64,000 bases of DNA from Rouxiella chamberiensis (GCF_026967475.1 NZ_CP114058.1:3596001-3660000), one strand, 5' to 3'; shown: positions 1-11,397, numbered from the stretch's first letter. The notes: generated from the letters alone by a model not told the origin. Made by a program: numbers and translations.

Positions 1-1
1 T

Positions 2-493
2 AACGATCCGACTCAGGCGACGCGCACCGCACCCGTGTCGAAGCCGTTGAGCAATCAGCCGACGTTTATGCAGCAGCCGGTCAGAGCGCCACAGACGGCG
101 CAGCCTGCCCCCGTGCAGCCAAAACCGAAGCCGGTGCCTCAACCGATGATAACTCAGGCAAAACCGGAGCGCGAAAAACCGCAGCAGCAGACGCAGCGCC
201 AGGAACAGCAGCAGAATCTGGTTCAGAATGCTCCGGAAAAAGAGAAACCGAAAGAGCAGGAGAAGTCCCAGCGCTTTATCGTGCAATGTGGTTCCTTCCG
301 GGGTTCCGAACAGGCCGAATCCGTGCGCGCCAAGCTGGCGTTTGAAGGCTTCGAGAGCCGTGTCACCTCGAACGGTGGCTGGAATCGCGTGGTTATCGGA
401 CCGTACAATAATCGCTCCGGTGCCGACGGCACACTGTCGCGTTTGAAAGGCTCCGGCATCGCCGGCTGCATTCCCGTCCCCGTCGGGGGTTGA
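2..493 (+). CDS. ftsN: Cell division protein FtsN, C-terminal part (5' truncated by window edge)
   Basis: The reading frame is open from the window edge, so the cytoplasmic and membrane parts are missing. What remains is a long Pro/Gln-rich periplasmic linker followed by a SPOR domain of about 75 residues at the C terminus. The SPOR domain carries the two Cys residues (VQCGSF and AGCIP) that form a disulfide in E. coli FtsN. FtsN is an essential late divisome protein whose SPOR domain binds denuded peptidoglycan glycans at the septum and which triggers constriction. The next genes are hslVU, the usual order in Enterobacterales. The apparent GTG at 35 is internal and is not the start. Confidence 0.93.
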   Translation, partial: NDPTQATRTAPVSKPLSNQPTFMQQPVRAPQTAQPAPVQPKPKPVPQPMITQAKPEREKPQQQTQRQEQQQNLVQNAPEKEKPKEQEKSQRFIVQCGSFRGSEQAESVRAKLAFEGFESRVTSNGGWNRVVIGPYNNRSGADGTLSRLKGSGIAGCIPVPVGG

Positions 494-516
494 AAACCCA
501 TAATCCTCCCCAATCT
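489..516 (+). promoter_or_regulatory. Putative sigma-32 heat-shock promoter of hslVU
   Basis: GTTGAAA at 489-495 resembles the sigma-32 -35 element, and CCCCAATCT at 508-516 resembles the -10 element, with a spacer of 12-13 bases. The -35 overlaps the ftsN stop codon. In E. coli hslVU is transcribed by sigma-32 from the equivalent place. The match is by eye, with no start-site data. Confidence 0.6.
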
Positions 517-534
517 ATACAATCAATATGGCCC

Positions 535-573
535 GCAACGTGATGTAACCTGAACAAGGTTGCATCACGTCGC
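535..573 (+). promoter_or_regulatory. 5'UTR stem-loop of hslVU
   Basis: Arms 535-550 and 558-573 pair over about 16 positions with one mismatch and one G-U pair around a 7-base loop. The structure lies downstream of the putative sigma-32 promoter and about 35 bases before the hslV start. E. coli hslVU mRNA also has a stem-loop in this position, thought to stabilise the message. It is not followed by a T-run, so it is not a terminator. Confidence 0.7.
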
Positions 574-607
574 CGGGATCTCTTCCGTCTGCAACGAGGA
601 ACAGCTC

Positions 608-1144
608 GTGACAACAATTGTATGTGTGCGCCGTAATGGCCACGTGGTGGTAGGTGGCGATGGCCAGGCCACAATGGGTAATACCGTAATGAAGGGTAAC
701 GTCGTCAAAGTGCGTACCTTCTTCAAAGATAAAGTGATCGCGGGCTTTGCCGGCGGTACGGCCGATGCCTTTACCCTGTTTGAACTGTTTGAACGCAAAC
801 TGGAAATGCATCAGGGCCATTTGACCAAAGCGGCCGTCGAGCTTGCAAAAGACTGGCGCACCGACCGCATGCTGCGTCGTCTCGAAGCGCTGCTGGTCGT
901 TGCCGACGAGACCGATTCGCTGCTGATTAGCGGCAACGGCGATGTGATTCGCCAGGATAACGGTCTGATTGCCATTGGTTCAGGCGGCGCGTATGCCCAG
1001 GCAGCGGCCACAGCCCTGCTGGAGAACACCGACCTGAGTGCGCGTGAAATTGCCGAGAAGTCGCTGAATATTGCCGGTGATATCTGCATTTACACCAACC
1101 ACAACCTCAATTTCCTGGAATTGCCGAAGCAATCCCAAGCGTAA
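608..1144 (+). CDS. hslV: ATP-dependent protease proteolytic subunit HslV (ClpQ)
   Basis: This is the peptidase of the HslUV (ClpYQ) two-ring protease, a proteasome-beta-type N-terminal-nucleophile hydrolase of the cytoplasm. I chose the GTG at 608 rather than the ATG at 560. It follows a GAGGAA ribosome site, and it places Thr-Thr directly after the initiator Met, where the catalytic Thr1 must be exposed by Met removal. The protein is 178 residues, the usual length. Conserved blocks include [32 protein letters not shown] and IGSGGAYA. It is co-transcribed with hslU 12 bases downstream and probably driven by the heat-shock promoter upstream. Confidence 0.97.
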   Translation: MTTIVCVRRNGHVVVGGDGQATMGNTVMKGNVVKVRTFFKDKVIAGFAGGTADAFTLFELFERKLEMHQGHLTKAAVELAKDWRTDRMLRRLEALLVVADETDSLLISGNGDVIRQDNGLIAIGSGGAYAQAAATALLENTDLSAREIAEKSLNIAGDICIYTNHNLNFLELPKQSQA

Positions 1145-1156
1145 GGATCGAATAAC

Positions 1157-2488
1157 ATGTCTGAAATGACCCCACGCGAGATTGTCAGCGAACTGGACAG
1201 CTACATCATCGGCCAGCACAACGCCAAGCGCGCCGTTGCCATTGCCCTGCGTAACCGCTGGCGTCGTATGCAGCTCGACGAAGTGCTGCGCCACGAAGTC
1301 ACGCCTAAAAATATTCTGATGATTGGCCCGACCGGTGTCGGTAAAACCGAAATCGCCCGTCGTCTGGCGAAACTGGCCAACGCGCCTTTCATCAAGGTAG
1401 AAGCCACCAAGTTCACCGAAGTGGGTTATGTCGGTAAAGAAGTCGACTCCATTATTCGTGACCTGACCGATTCCGCCATCAAGATGGTGCGTCAGCAATC
1501 CATCGAGAAGAACCGCTACCGCGCCGAAGAGATGGCCGAAGAGCGTATTCTCGACGTGCTGGTGCCACCGGCAAAAAACAACTGGGGCCAGCCGGAAGAG
1601 GCGAAAGAGCCTTCTGCCGCGCGTCAGTCTTTCCGCAAGAAACTGCGTGAAGGCCAGCTGGACGACAAGGAAATCGAGATCAACCTGGCCGATACCGGCG
1701 CAGGCGTTGAAATCATGTCCCCTCCGGGCATGGAAGAGATGACCAACCAGCTGCAATCCATGTTCCAGAACATGGCCGGTCAGAAACAGAAAGCGCGCAA
1801 GCTGAAAATCAAGGAAGCATACAAACTGCTGATTGATGAAGAAGCCGCCAAGCTGGTGAATCCGGAAGAGCTGAAAGAGCAGGCAATCGAAGCCGTTGAG
1901 CAGCACGGCATCGTGTTTATCGACGAGATCGACAAAATCTGTAAACGTGGCCAGAGTTCAGGGCCCGACGTGTCTCGCGAAGGTGTACAGCGCGACCTGC
2001 TGCCGCTGGTGGAAGGCTGTACGGTTTCCACCAAGCACGGCATGGTCAAGACCGACCACATTCTGTTTATCGCGTCCGGCGCATTCCAGACCGCCAGCCC
2101 GTCGGATCTTATCCCCGAGCTTCAGGGTCGTCTGCCGATCCGCGTTGAACTGCAGGCGCTGTCGACCGAAGACTTCGAGCGCATTCTGACCGAGCCAAGC
2201 GCGTCGCTGACTCACCAGTATCAGGCGCTGATGCAAACCGAAGGGGTGACCATCAACTTCACCACCGACGGTATTCGCCGTATTGCCGAAGCCGCGTGGC
2301 AGGTCAACGAAACCACCGAGAACATCGGTGCGCGTCGTCTGCACACCGTGCTTGAGCGTCTGATGGAAGACATCTCCTATGACGCAAGTGAAAGTCATGG
2401 CGCGTCTATCACCATCGATGCCGAGTATGTGCGTAACCACCTTGATGCGCTGGTCGCCGACGAAGACCTGAGCCGATTCATTCTGTAA
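1157..2488 (+). CDS. hslU: ATP-dependent protease ATPase subunit HslU (ClpY)
   Basis: This AAA+ unfoldase caps HslV and feeds it substrates. The 443-residue protein has Walker A GPTGVGKT at 57-64, the pore loop GYVG at 90-93, an inserted I-domain from about 110 to 243, Walker B IVFIDEID near 252-259, and the conserved C-terminal tail ending EDLSRFIL that docks into HslV. The ATG at 1157 follows an AAGGA ribosome site. A strong terminator follows. In E. coli menA comes next; here rraA follows directly. Confidence 0.98.
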   Translation: MSEMTPREIVSELDSYIIGQHNAKRAVAIALRNRWRRMQLDEVLRHEVTPKNILMIGPTGVGKTEIARRLAKLANAPFIKVEATKFTEVGYVGKEVDSIIRDLTDSAIKMVRQQSIEKNRYRAEEMAEERILDVLVPPAKNNWGQPEEAKEPSAARQSFRKKLREGQLDDKEIEINLADTGAGVEIMSPPGMEEMTNQLQSMFQNMAGQKQKARKLKIKEAYKLLIDEEAAKLVNPEELKEQAIEAVEQHGIVFIDEIDKICKRGQSSGPDVSREGVQRDLLPLVEGCTVSTKHGMVKTDHILFIASGAFQTASPSDLIPELQGRLPIRVELQALSTEDFERILTEPSASLTHQYQALMQTEGVTINFTTDGIRRIAEAAWQVNETTENIGARRLHTVLERLMEDISYDASESHGASITIDAEYVRNHLDALVADEDLSRFIL

Positions 2489-2517
2489 TCGGTATCTCGC
2501 CTGCGTTGTTGCGAAGA

Positions 2518-2540
2518 GGGAGGCCTGGCCTCCCTTTTTT
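2518..2540 (+). terminator. Rho-independent terminator of hslVU
   Basis: GGGAGG pairs with CCTCCC (2518-2523 with 2529-2534), followed by six T at 2535-2540. Confidence 0.85.
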
Positions 2541-2631
2541 ACCCTCTTTTTGGCGGACCGGTTAATTAATCAACTATTTCTCGTGAAATTTGATGATTTT
2601 GCCAACATCCGCCAGAAAGGGATATACTTAA

Positions 2632-3147
<516 letters not shown>

Positions 3148-3176
3148 TCATCCGTTTTGAACACACTGAAGACAAT

Positions 3177-3203
3177 AAAAAAGACGCCAATGCGCGTCTT
3201 TTT
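3177..3203 (+). terminator. Rho-independent terminator of rraA
   Basis: A-rich arm ending GACGC (3177-3187) pairs with GCGTCTTTTT (3194-3203) around a short loop. It is symmetric enough to act in both directions. Confidence 0.8.
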
Positions 3204-3226
3204 CATTTTGAATAATGGACTGTTCC

Positions 3227-3354
3227 AAATCCGCAAATATTTCGAGCTGCAGTAAGGCGACAACCAAGCGAGTCCCCAGAAGCTTACACAAGTAAGTGAC
3301 TGGAGTGAGCGCAGTCAGTCAACGCATCTGCAGCTTGAAAGATGCCGTGGATTT
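3227..3354. repeat. YPAL-like palindromic intergenic repeat, copy 1
   Basis: About 128 bases with long inverted ends. The left end (AAATCC, then TTTCGAGCTGCAG) is the reverse complement of the right end (CTGCAGCTTGAAAG, then GGATTT) with few mismatches. The core contains GCTTACACAAGTAAGTGACT followed by GAGTGAGCG. A diverged second copy lies at 37366-37472. The form matches palindromic repeats described in Yersinia and relatives (YPAL). The right end touches the zapB stop codon. Confidence 0.75.
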
Positions 3355-3592
3355 AGACTTCTTCCATTTTTCCGAGCAGAGAACGTAGACGTTCCTGCCA
3401 CACATGCTGTTCTTCTTTCAGGTGAGCGTTTTCACGCACCAGAGACTCATGGTTGCCGTTGGCCTGTTGAACCTGCTGTGACAGGTTGTTGTTGTGCTCT
3501 TTCAGCTCTTCGATTTCCATCTGCAATAAAGTAATGGTATCAATCGCTTGCTGAACTTTAGTTTCAAGTTTCTCAAAGACTTCAAATGACAT
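3353..3592 (-). CDS. zapB: Cell division protein ZapB
   Basis: A 79-residue, almost entirely coiled-coil protein starting [20 protein letters not shown], as in E. coli ZapB (YiiU). ZapB links the FtsZ-binding protein ZapA to MatP and helps position the Z-ring. There are heptad-like Leu/Ile spacings throughout and no membrane segment or signal peptide. The ribosome site AAGGGG lies just upstream of the ATG. The stop codon is contributed at the edge of the palindromic repeat, so the last residues may differ from relatives. Confidence 0.96.
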   Translation of the reverse strand: MSFEVFEKLETKVQQAIDTITLLQMEIEELKEHNNNLSQQVQQANGNHESLVRENAHLKEEQHVWQERLRSLLGKMEEV

Positions 3593-3907
3593 GGTTATTC
3601 CCCTTATGTTCGCAAGGCGTATATCTTATATGACTCGCCACATCTTCCCGACGCGGCTCGATAATCCAATCAACGACGGACCGTAAAGCGTACCGCGACT
3701 GTAATTAACCCCGATTGTATGTAGGCATCACTTCCCTGTCTAGCAACATACTTGCCCTGCAGGCAGTCTGGAGCAATTATCACGTCATCACTATCGGCAA
3801 AAGCCGAATTTAGGGGTCTTTTAATACCTTAATCCAGTAGTTTTCTCGTTAAGTACCCGTTTTTGTGGTTGGCGAATTATTAAAAAATACGCGTATTCGC
3901 TCATTTT

Positions 3908-3923
3908 TATGACATGGCACACA
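3908..3923. promoter_or_regulatory. Candidate CRP-cAMP site upstream of glpFK
   Basis: TATGA, six bases, ACACA: eight of the ten conserved positions of TGTGA-N6-TCACA. The glpFK operon of E. coli is activated by CRP-cAMP. Prediction by eye only. Confidence 0.4.
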
Positions 3924-3948
3924 CATTTTGATTTCGGTATTTCTCGTT

Positions 3949-3968
3949 TATGCTCGTTAACGATAAAT
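3949..3968. promoter_or_regulatory. Candidate GlpR operator upstream of glpFK
   Basis: TATGCTCGTTAACGATAA is a near-palindrome close to the GlpR operator (TATGTTCGATAACGAACA type). E. coli glpFK is repressed by GlpR and induced by glycerol-3-phosphate. The diverged TTGTTCGAGTTGTT at 3987-4000 may be a second, weaker site. Confidence 0.55.
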
Positions 3969-4077
3969 TCACATTAATGACTCATGTTGTTCGAGTTGTT
4001 AAAATAAATAACACCAAATTATAAAACCAAGCGAAAAGTACCCTACCCTTAACAGCTATCCTTTACAGGATCCGACT

Positions 4078-4926
4078 ATGAGCCAAAATATGAGTTCGTC
4101 AATTAAAGGTCAATGTATCGCAGAGTTTCTGGGAACCGGCCTGATTATCTTTTTTGGTGCGGGTTGCGTGGCAGCCTTGAAACTTGCAGGTGCATCGTTC
4201 GGACAGTGGGAAATCAGCATCATCTGGGGCCTCGGCGTCTCGATGGCGGTTTACCTGACCGCGGCGATTTCCGGCGCCCATCTTAATCCGGCTATCACCA
4301 TTGCACTGTGCCTGTTCGCCAACTTCGATGCACGCAAGGTCGTGCCGTACATTATTGCGCAGATTGCGGGCGCTTTCTGTGCTGCCGCGCTGGTCTACGG
4401 CCTCTACTACAATTTGTTCTTCGATTTCGAGCAAAGTCACAACATGGTGCGCGGCAGCGTCGCCAGCCTGGACCTTGCCGGGATTTTCTCGACCTATCCA
4501 AATCCGCACATCAGCGTATGGCAGGCCTTCCTGGTTGAAGCCGTGATCACCGCCGTATTGATGGCACTGATTCTGGCTCTGACCGACGACGGCAACGGCG
4601 TTCCGCGTGGCGCGCTGGCTCCCCTGCTTATCGGCCTGCTTATCGCGGTAATTGGCGCGTCAATGGGACCTCTGACCGGATTCGCACTGAACCCGGCGCG
4701 TGACTTCGGTCCCAAACTGTTCGCCTATTTCGCCGGTTGGGGAAAAGTGGCCTTCACAGGCGCACGTGACATCCCCTACTTCCTGGTGCCTATCTTCGGG
4801 CCGCTGGTAGGTGCATGTCTGGGTGCCGTGGGTTACCGCGCACTGATCAGCAATCATCTTCCCCAGACTATCGCTGCCGCACCGTCGGAAGAGGCTGCGC
4901 CGCAGCAGTCTCAGCGTAAAGCCTGA
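4078..4926 (+). CDS. glpF: Glycerol uptake facilitator GlpF (aquaglyceroporin)
   Basis: An inner-membrane channel that lets glycerol diffuse into the cell. The 282-residue MIP-family protein has six hydrophobic helices and the two pore half-helix motifs: NPA at 70-72 (SGAHLNPAIT) and NPARD at 205-209. Arg208 is the selectivity-filter Arg, and the Asp after NPAR marks a glycerol facilitator rather than a water channel. The C-terminal tail is polar. It lies 42 bases before glpK and clearly forms an operon with it. The upstream region has candidate GlpR and CRP sites. Confidence 0.97.
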   Translation: MSQNMSSSIKGQCIAEFLGTGLIIFFGAGCVAALKLAGASFGQWEISIIWGLGVSMAVYLTAAISGAHLNPAITIALCLFANFDARKVVPYIIAQIAGAFCAAALVYGLYYNLFFDFEQSHNMVRGSVASLDLAGIFSTYPNPHISVWQAFLVEAVITAVLMALILALTDDGNGVPRGALAPLLIGLLIAVIGASMGPLTGFALNPARDFGPKLFAYFAGWGKVAFTGARDIPYFLVPIFGPLVGACLGAVGYRALISNHLPQTIAAAPSEEAAPQQSQRKA

Positions 4927-4965
4927 TAGGTTAATCTGTTTCACCGCTCACTTTGCAGGACATAA

Positions 4966-6489
<1,524 letters not shown>

Positions 6490-6521
6490 GCCTGTTTTTC
6501 GGCCTGTACAGCCTCACCTGC

Positions 6522-6545
6522 AAACTCCCCACCCGGGGAGTTTTG
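6522..6545 (+). terminator. Terminator between glpK and glpX
   Basis: AAACTCCCC (6522-6530) pairs with GGGGAGTTT (6535-6543) around ACCC. The T-run is interrupted by G (TTTTGCTTTTT), so read-through into glpX is possible. Confidence 0.7.
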
Positions 6546-6631
6546 CTTTTTGCCCTCCCCGCTATGGTAGACTTTTATCCCCGAGATGAGCCCGCGCTCA
6601 CCGCTCTCATTTTCTTGAAACGGATTTATCG

Positions 6632-7642
6632 ATGAAACGTGAATTAGCAATCGAGTTTTCCCGCGTCACAGAAGCCGCCGCCCTGGCCGGATACAAATGG
6701 TTAGGCCGTGGCGACAAGAATCTGGCCGATAACGCCGCCGTACAGGCGATGCGCATCATGCTCAACAAGGTCGATATCGCCGGTGAAATCGTCATTGGCG
6801 AAGGCGAAATCGACGAAGCGCCGATGCTGTATATCGGCGAGAAAGTGGGAACCGGTCTGGGCGACGCCGTCGATATCGCGGTAGACCCCATCGAAGGCAC
6901 GCGCATGACCGCGATGGGCCAGTCGAACGCGCTGGCGGTGCTGGCGGTTGGCGATAAAGGCACTTTCCTCAATGCGCCGGACATGTACATGGAGAAGCTG
7001 GTCGTCGGCCCTGCGGCCAGGGGCGCGATCAACCTTGATTTGCCGCTTGCGGAGAATCTGCGCAATATCGCCGCGCGTCTCGATAAACCGCTTACTGAAC
7101 TGACCGTCTCGATTCTGGCGAAACCGCGCCATGACGCGGTGATCCGCGAACTGCATCGCCTCGGCGTGCGGGTTTTCGCCTTCCCCGACGGCGATGTGGC
7201 CGCGACTATTCTGACCTGTCTGCCCGAAAGCGAAGTGGATGTGATGTACGGCATTGGCGGCGCACCCGAAGGCGTGATTTCGGCGGCGGTGATCCGCGCG
7301 CTGGACGGCGATATGCAGGGCCGTCTGCTGCCGCGCCACCACGTCAAGGGCGATACGCCCGAAAATCGCCGTCTGGGCGAAGACGAGCAGGCACGCTGCG
7401 TTGAAATGGGCATTGAAACCGGCAAGGTGCTGGCGCTCGACGACATGGCGCGCAACGACAACGTCATCTTCTCGGCGACCGGTATCACGCAGGGCGACCT
7501 GCTCGCAGGGATCAGCCGTCAGGGCAATCTTGCCACCACGGAAACCCTGCTGATTCGCGGCAAATCGCGCACCGTTCGCCGTATTCGATCCACGCATTCC
7601 CTAGATCGCAAAGACCGCGCGCTGCACCCGTTTATCCTGTAA
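6632..7642 (+). CDS. glpX: Class II fructose-1,6-bisphosphatase GlpX
   Basis: Hydrolyses fructose-1,6-bisphosphate to fructose-6-phosphate in gluconeogenesis, using Mn2+. The 336-residue length equals E. coli GlpX. Metal and substrate motifs are visible: GEGEIDEAP, DPIEGT (Asp-Pro-Ile-Glu-Gly-Thr of the lithium-sensitive phosphatase fold), NVIFSATGIT and the C-terminal RGKSRTVRRI. It lies downstream of glpFK, as in E. coli, where it can be co-transcribed with glpFK; here a hairpin intervenes. Confidence 0.97.
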   Translation: MKRELAIEFSRVTEAAALAGYKWLGRGDKNLADNAAVQAMRIMLNKVDIAGEIVIGEGEIDEAPMLYIGEKVGTGLGDAVDIAVDPIEGTRMTAMGQSNALAVLAVGDKGTFLNAPDMYMEKLVVGPAARGAINLDLPLAENLRNIAARLDKPLTELTVSILAKPRHDAVIRELHRLGVRVFAFPDGDVAATILTCLPESEVDVMYGIGGAPEGVISAAVIRALDGDMQGRLLPRHHVKGDTPENRRLGEDEQARCVEMGIETGKVLALDDMARNDNVIFSATGITQGDLLAGISRQGNLATTETLLIRGKSRTVRRIRSTHSLDRKDRALHPFIL

Positions 7643-7759
7643 TCGCCGTTGTCGGGTCGGCGTCTTCTCCGGCCTGATAACATTTAATCGATAATCCTTC
7701 TGCAAAATATGGAATAAGATCAGACGCTAGTTTCAATTCTATCTACGTGGAGAGAGTCA

Positions 7760-8506
7760 ATGGCAGAATGGATAACGGGTAAAGTTTCAAAGGTGGAGCA
7801 CTGGACAGACAGCCTGTTCAGCATCGTGGTTAATGCGCCTATCAATGACTTTGCTGCCGGGCAGTACGCCAAACTCTCGCTGGAAATCGACGGTGAACGC
7901 GTGACCCGCGCTTACTCCTTCGTCAATGCGCCCAGCAATGACAATCTCGAGTTTTATCTGGTCAATGTTCCCGAAGGCAAGCTCAGCCCGCGCATTCATG
8001 TGATGCAGCCGGGTTCGGAAATCATGATAACCAAAGAGTCGCAGGGCTTTTTTGTCATCGATGAAATTCCCGAGTGCGATAACCTGTTTATGCTGGCGAC
8101 CGGCACCGCGATTGGCCCGTTCCTGTCGATTCTTCAGGAAGGCAAAGGGCTTGAGCGCTTTAAAAATATCGTGCTGGTTCACGCGGCGCGTTTTTCCCGT
8201 GATCTCAGCTATCTGCCGCTGATGCAGCAGCTGCAACAGCATTACAACGGCAAATTGCACATCCAGACCGTTGTCAGCCGTGAAGAGACACCCGGCTCGC
8301 TGACGGGCCGCGTACCGGCGCTTATCGAAGACGGTTCGCTTGAGGCCGCCGTGGGCGTGAAGATGGATGCCAACGACAGCCACATCATGCTGTGCGGGAA
8401 TCCGCAGATGGTGCGCGATACCCAGCAGGTGCTGAAAGAAACGCGCGAGATGCGCAAACATCTGCGCCGAAAACCCGGTCACATGACCAGTGAGCATTAC
8501 TGGTAA
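7760..8506 (+). CDS. fpr: Ferredoxin/flavodoxin-NADP(+) reductase Fpr
   Basis: Transfers electrons between NADPH and flavodoxin or ferredoxin, serving radical-SAM enzymes and redox stress responses. The 248-residue protein has an FAD-binding barrel with RAYS at 50-53, a NAD-binding half with ATGTAIGPFLSIL, and a C-terminal aromatic residue (ends SEHYW) that stacks on the flavin. In E. coli fpr is in the SoxRS regulon; I did not identify a convincing SoxS box. It follows glpX by 117 bases and is 3 bases from yiiQ. Confidence 0.96.
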   Translation: MAEWITGKVSKVEHWTDSLFSIVVNAPINDFAAGQYAKLSLEIDGERVTRAYSFVNAPSNDNLEFYLVNVPEGKLSPRIHVMQPGSEIMITKESQGFFVIDEIPECDNLFMLATGTAIGPFLSILQEGKGLERFKNIVLVHAARFSRDLSYLPLMQQLQQHYNGKLHIQTVVSREETPGSLTGRVPALIEDGSLEAAVGVKMDANDSHIMLCGNPQMVRDTQQVLKETREMRKHLRRKPGHMTSEHYW

Positions 8507-8509
8507 CCC

Positions 8510-9136
8510 ATGCAAAGATTTCAAACTTCGAATGCCGCACTGTCTCTGCGTCTCATCGCCGGTCTGCTATTGCTCACGCTGGGGGGCGGTACGGCAGTGG
8601 CCGATCCGCCGCCCGACCGCGATCGTATTGCCGCCGAAGAAGTGCCCAAGGCACCTTATCTGATGCCCGGCGCGCCGACCTTCGAGCTGACGCTGGTTAA
8701 TTTCCGCGAAAAATACAATATCGCCAATCCGACCCAGCCCATCGGCGAGTTTCGGGCGATAGCGGACAAACCCGATGCCGTTACGCTGACCCGCGCCGCC
8801 AGCAAGATTAACGAAGACCTCTATGCCTCGACCGCGCTCGAGAAAGGCACAGGGAAAATCAAGAGCATGCAGATAACCTACCTGCCCATTCAGGGGCCGG
8901 AAGAAAAAGCCGCGCATGCCACGGCGATAAGCTACATGGCAAATATCGTGCGCGAGTTTGATCCGACACTTTCTGCCGATCAGAGCATCGCAAAAGTGAA
9001 CAGCCTGATAGACAAGGGCAAAGGCCAGCAGTTCTACCAGCAACAGGTCGGTGCCGTGCGCTATGTGGTTTCGGATAACGGAGAAAAAGGTCTGACACTC
9101 GCCGTTGAACCCGTGAAACTGGCGTTGTCTAACTAA
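8510..9136 (+). CDS. yiiQ: DUF1454 family periplasmic protein YiiQ
   Basis: A 208-residue protein with a signal peptide (hydrophobic run at about 13-30, AVADP cleavage region). It closely matches E. coli YiiQ in blocks such as [39 protein letters not shown] and [17 protein letters not shown]. The function of the family is unknown. The gene starts 3 bases after fpr and lies before tpiA, as in E. coli except that yiiR is missing here. Co-transcription with fpr is likely. Confidence 0.9.
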   Translation: MQRFQTSNAALSLRLIAGLLLLTLGGGTAVADPPPDRDRIAAEEVPKAPYLMPGAPTFELTLVNFREKYNIANPTQPIGEFRAIADKPDAVTLTRAASKINEDLYASTALEKGTGKIKSMQITYLPIQGPEEKAAHATAISYMANIVREFDPTLSADQSIAKVNSLIDKGKGQQFYQQQVGAVRYVVSDNGEKGLTLAVEPVKLALSN

Positions 9137-9324
9137 CCAGAATCTCGACTCACCGACGCCAGTCCGTGATTCTGCGGCCAACGCAGAGGCCGTGCCATAG
9201 ACGACGAGTATTTGACGAAAAGCAAAGCTATGGTGAGCGAAGATCTTTATACTGTTGTGCAGTTTATCTGCCGATTCGGCAGAAATTTCAATCGACACTC
9301 GCGTCCCCTTACGGAGGAAATAAA

Positions 9325-10095
9325 ATGCGACATCCATTAGTGATGGGTAACTGGAAACTGAACGGAAGCACTACGTTGGTTAACGATCTGATTGCCGCTT
9401 TGCGTACCGAGTTGAGCACTGTTGAAGGCTGTGGCGTTGCCATTGCGCCACCGGAAGTTTACCTGTCACAGGCTAAACACGCGTTGTCCGGCAGCCGCAT
9501 CGCGCTGGGTGCCCAGAACGTCGACACTAACCTGTCGGGCGCTTTTACCGGTGAAATTTCTGCCGAGATGCTCAAAGATGTGGGCGCACAATACATCATT
9601 ATCGGCCACTCCGAACGTCGTACCTACCATAAAGAAAGCGACGAGTTCATTGCCAAAAAATTCGGTGTGCTGAAAGAAGCGGGTCTGATTCCTGTTCTGT
9701 GTATCGGTGAAACCGAAGCGGAAAACGAAGCCGGTCAAACCGAAGCCGTTTGCGCAAAACAGCTCGATGCCGTGTTGAACACCCTGGGCGCGAAAGCCTT
9801 CGAAGGCGCGGTTATCGCCTACGAACCGGTCTGGGCCATTGGTACCGGTAAATCGGCAACTCCTGCGCAGGCACAGGCGGTTCACAAGTTTATTCGTGAC
9901 CACGTTGCCAAGCACGATACAGCCGTCGCCGAGCAAGTGATCATTCAGTACGGCGGTTCTGTCAATGCAGGCAACGCCGCTGAACTCTTCACCCAGCCAG
10001 ACATCGACGGCGCACTGGTCGGTGGTGCGTCACTGAAAGCCGATGCTTTCGCCGTGATTGTCAAAGCCGCTGCCGAAGCAAAAGCCCAGGCCTGA
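9325..10095 (+). CDS. tpiA: Triose-phosphate isomerase TpiA
   Basis: Interconverts dihydroxyacetone phosphate and glyceraldehyde-3-phosphate in glycolysis. The start ATG at 9325 follows a GGAGGA ribosome site; an upstream in-frame extension to 9166 is not coding. The 256-residue TIM barrel has MGNWKLNG (catalytic Lys11), IGHSERR (catalytic His), [10 protein letters not shown] (catalytic Glu) and the phosphate loop GGSVN. A terminator follows. The setting between yiiQ and sbp-pfkA is the enterobacterial one, but cdh (between tpiA and sbp in E. coli) is absent. Confidence 0.98.
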   Translation: MRHPLVMGNWKLNGSTTLVNDLIAALRTELSTVEGCGVAIAPPEVYLSQAKHALSGSRIALGAQNVDTNLSGAFTGEISAEMLKDVGAQYIIIGHSERRTYHKESDEFIAKKFGVLKEAGLIPVLCIGETEAENEAGQTEAVCAKQLDAVLNTLGAKAFEGAVIAYEPVWAIGTGKSATPAQAQAVHKFIRDHVAKHDTAVAEQVIIQYGGSVNAGNAAELFTQPDIDGALVGGASLKADAFAVIVKAAAEAKAQA

Positions 10096-10138
10096 TATAT
10101 CCTTCTGCCTCATGAATGACGAGGCCGTTTCAGGTAGC

Positions 10139-10166
10139 AAAAAACCCCGCTTGGCGGGGTTTTTTT
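10139..10166 (+). terminator. Rho-independent terminator of tpiA
   Basis: CCCCGC (10145-10150) pairs with GCGGGG (10154-10159) around TTG, flanked by an A-run and seven T. It is likely bidirectional, also serving sbp on the other strand. Confidence 0.9.
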
Positions 10167-10187
10167 ATGGCTATTCATCGCGGCGGA

Positions 10188-11176
10188 TTAACGTTTGTTT
10201 ATCTGGTCGTAGACGCCGCCGTTGGCAAAGTGTTCTTTCTGGGCCGCAGTCCAGCCACCGGCAATCTGCTGAACGGTATAGAGCTTCAGCTGCGGAACCG
10301 GGAAGCAAACTGCTTCGCAACGGCCGGATCACGCGGACGGTAGTAGTTACGCGCAGCAACGGTCTGACCTTCCGGCGAATAAAGGTACTTCAGGTAAGCA
10401 TCGGCCACGTCGCGGGTACCGCGCTTGTCGACCACTTTATCAACCACGGAAACGCTCGGCTCGGCCAGAATCGATTCGCTTGGATAAATCACTTCAAACT
10501 TGCCTTTGCCCAGCTTCTGGTCGGCCAGAATCGCGTCGTTTTCCCATGAAATCAGCACGTCGCCGATACCGCGTTCAACAAAGGTGTTGGTTGCGCCACG
10601 CGCACCGGAGTCTTGAACTTCAACGTTTTTAAACAGCGCACGCAGATAATCTTCTGCCTTGGCCTTGTCGTTGTTGTTGTGATGCAGCGCGTAGCCCCAT
10701 GCCGCCAGATAGTTCCAGCGCGCGCCGCCGGATGATTTCGGGTTCGGGGTAATCACGGACACGCCCGGCTTGATCAGGTCGTTCCAGTCATGAATTCCTT
10801 TAGGATTGCCTTTGCGCACCAGAAAAACGATGGTCGAGGTATATGGCGCAGAGTTGTCCGGCAGGCGGGCTTCCCAGTCTTTATTGATGCGGCCACGATC
10901 GGCAATGGCATCCACATCGGACTGCAAGGCCAGCGTTACCACATCGGCATCAATGCCGTTGATGACAGAGGTCGCCTGAGAGCCGGAGCCGCCGTGCGAC
11001 TGGCGAATCGTCACGTTGTCGCCGGTTTTTGCCAGCCAGTATTTGCTGAAGACTTTATTGTAGTCCTGATAAAGCTCACGCGTTGGGTCATAGGAAACGT
11101 TCAAAATCTGGATATCTTTTGCCATTGCACCGGCGGTGACCAACAGTAATGCCAGTCCTACTCCCAATTTACGCAT
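10188..11176 (-). CDS. sbp: Sulfate-binding periplasmic protein Sbp (frameshift near the C terminus)
   Basis: Binds sulfate in the periplasm and delivers it to the CysTWA importer. A signal peptide (first ~20 residues, AMAKD cleavage) is followed by the family blocks [22 protein letters not shown] and [22 protein letters not shown]. The uninterrupted frame stops early at 10286 after FASRFRS. Adding one base near 10291-10297 (a GG where GGG is expected) restores the C terminus ([19 protein letters not shown] to the stop at 10188) and gives 329 residues, exactly the E. coli length. A sequence error is more likely than a pseudogene. In E. coli it is controlled by CysB; I saw no clear box. Confidence 0.93.
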
Positions 11177-11343
11177 CGCACTTCTCCCAGCAAATATTTT
11201 AAGGTGAATTAATCGTTATTGGATAAATTCTTGTTTGGATTGATTCATGGAATCAGTGTGATAAAGCCTGCCAGAGAACGCGGGAACTATTAAAGACTAA
11301 AAAATTTATTACTATTCCATTTCGAAATATAAGGATTTTGTGC

Positions 11344-11373
11344 AAAAAAAAGCCTCCAATTATGAAGGCTTTA
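11344..11373 (-). terminator. Rho-independent terminator of pfkA
   Basis: On the minus strand an AAGCCTTC / GGAGGCTT stem is followed by eight T, just past the pfkA stop codon. Confidence 0.8.
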
Positions 11374-11397
11374 TCATGTAGAGACGTTAACGGCTCA

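Larger units (their letters stand above)
3593..4077. other. Intergenic region between zapB and glpF (485 bases)
   Basis: No credible gene. The left part holds the zapB promoter region. The right part is AT-rich and holds a candidate CRP site at 3908 and a candidate GlpR operator at 3949 upstream of glpF. Nothing else is recognised. Confidence 0.6.

Noticed and set aside
980..1906. Long antisense frame of 308 codons over hslVU
   Set aside because: Lies entirely opposite hslV/hslU, with low-complexity Phe/Leu/Gly-rich translation and no family motif. It is a codon-bias shadow.
6607..7597. Two antisense frames of about 295 codons over glpX
   Set aside because: Ser/Arg-rich and His/Arg-rich shadows of glpX.
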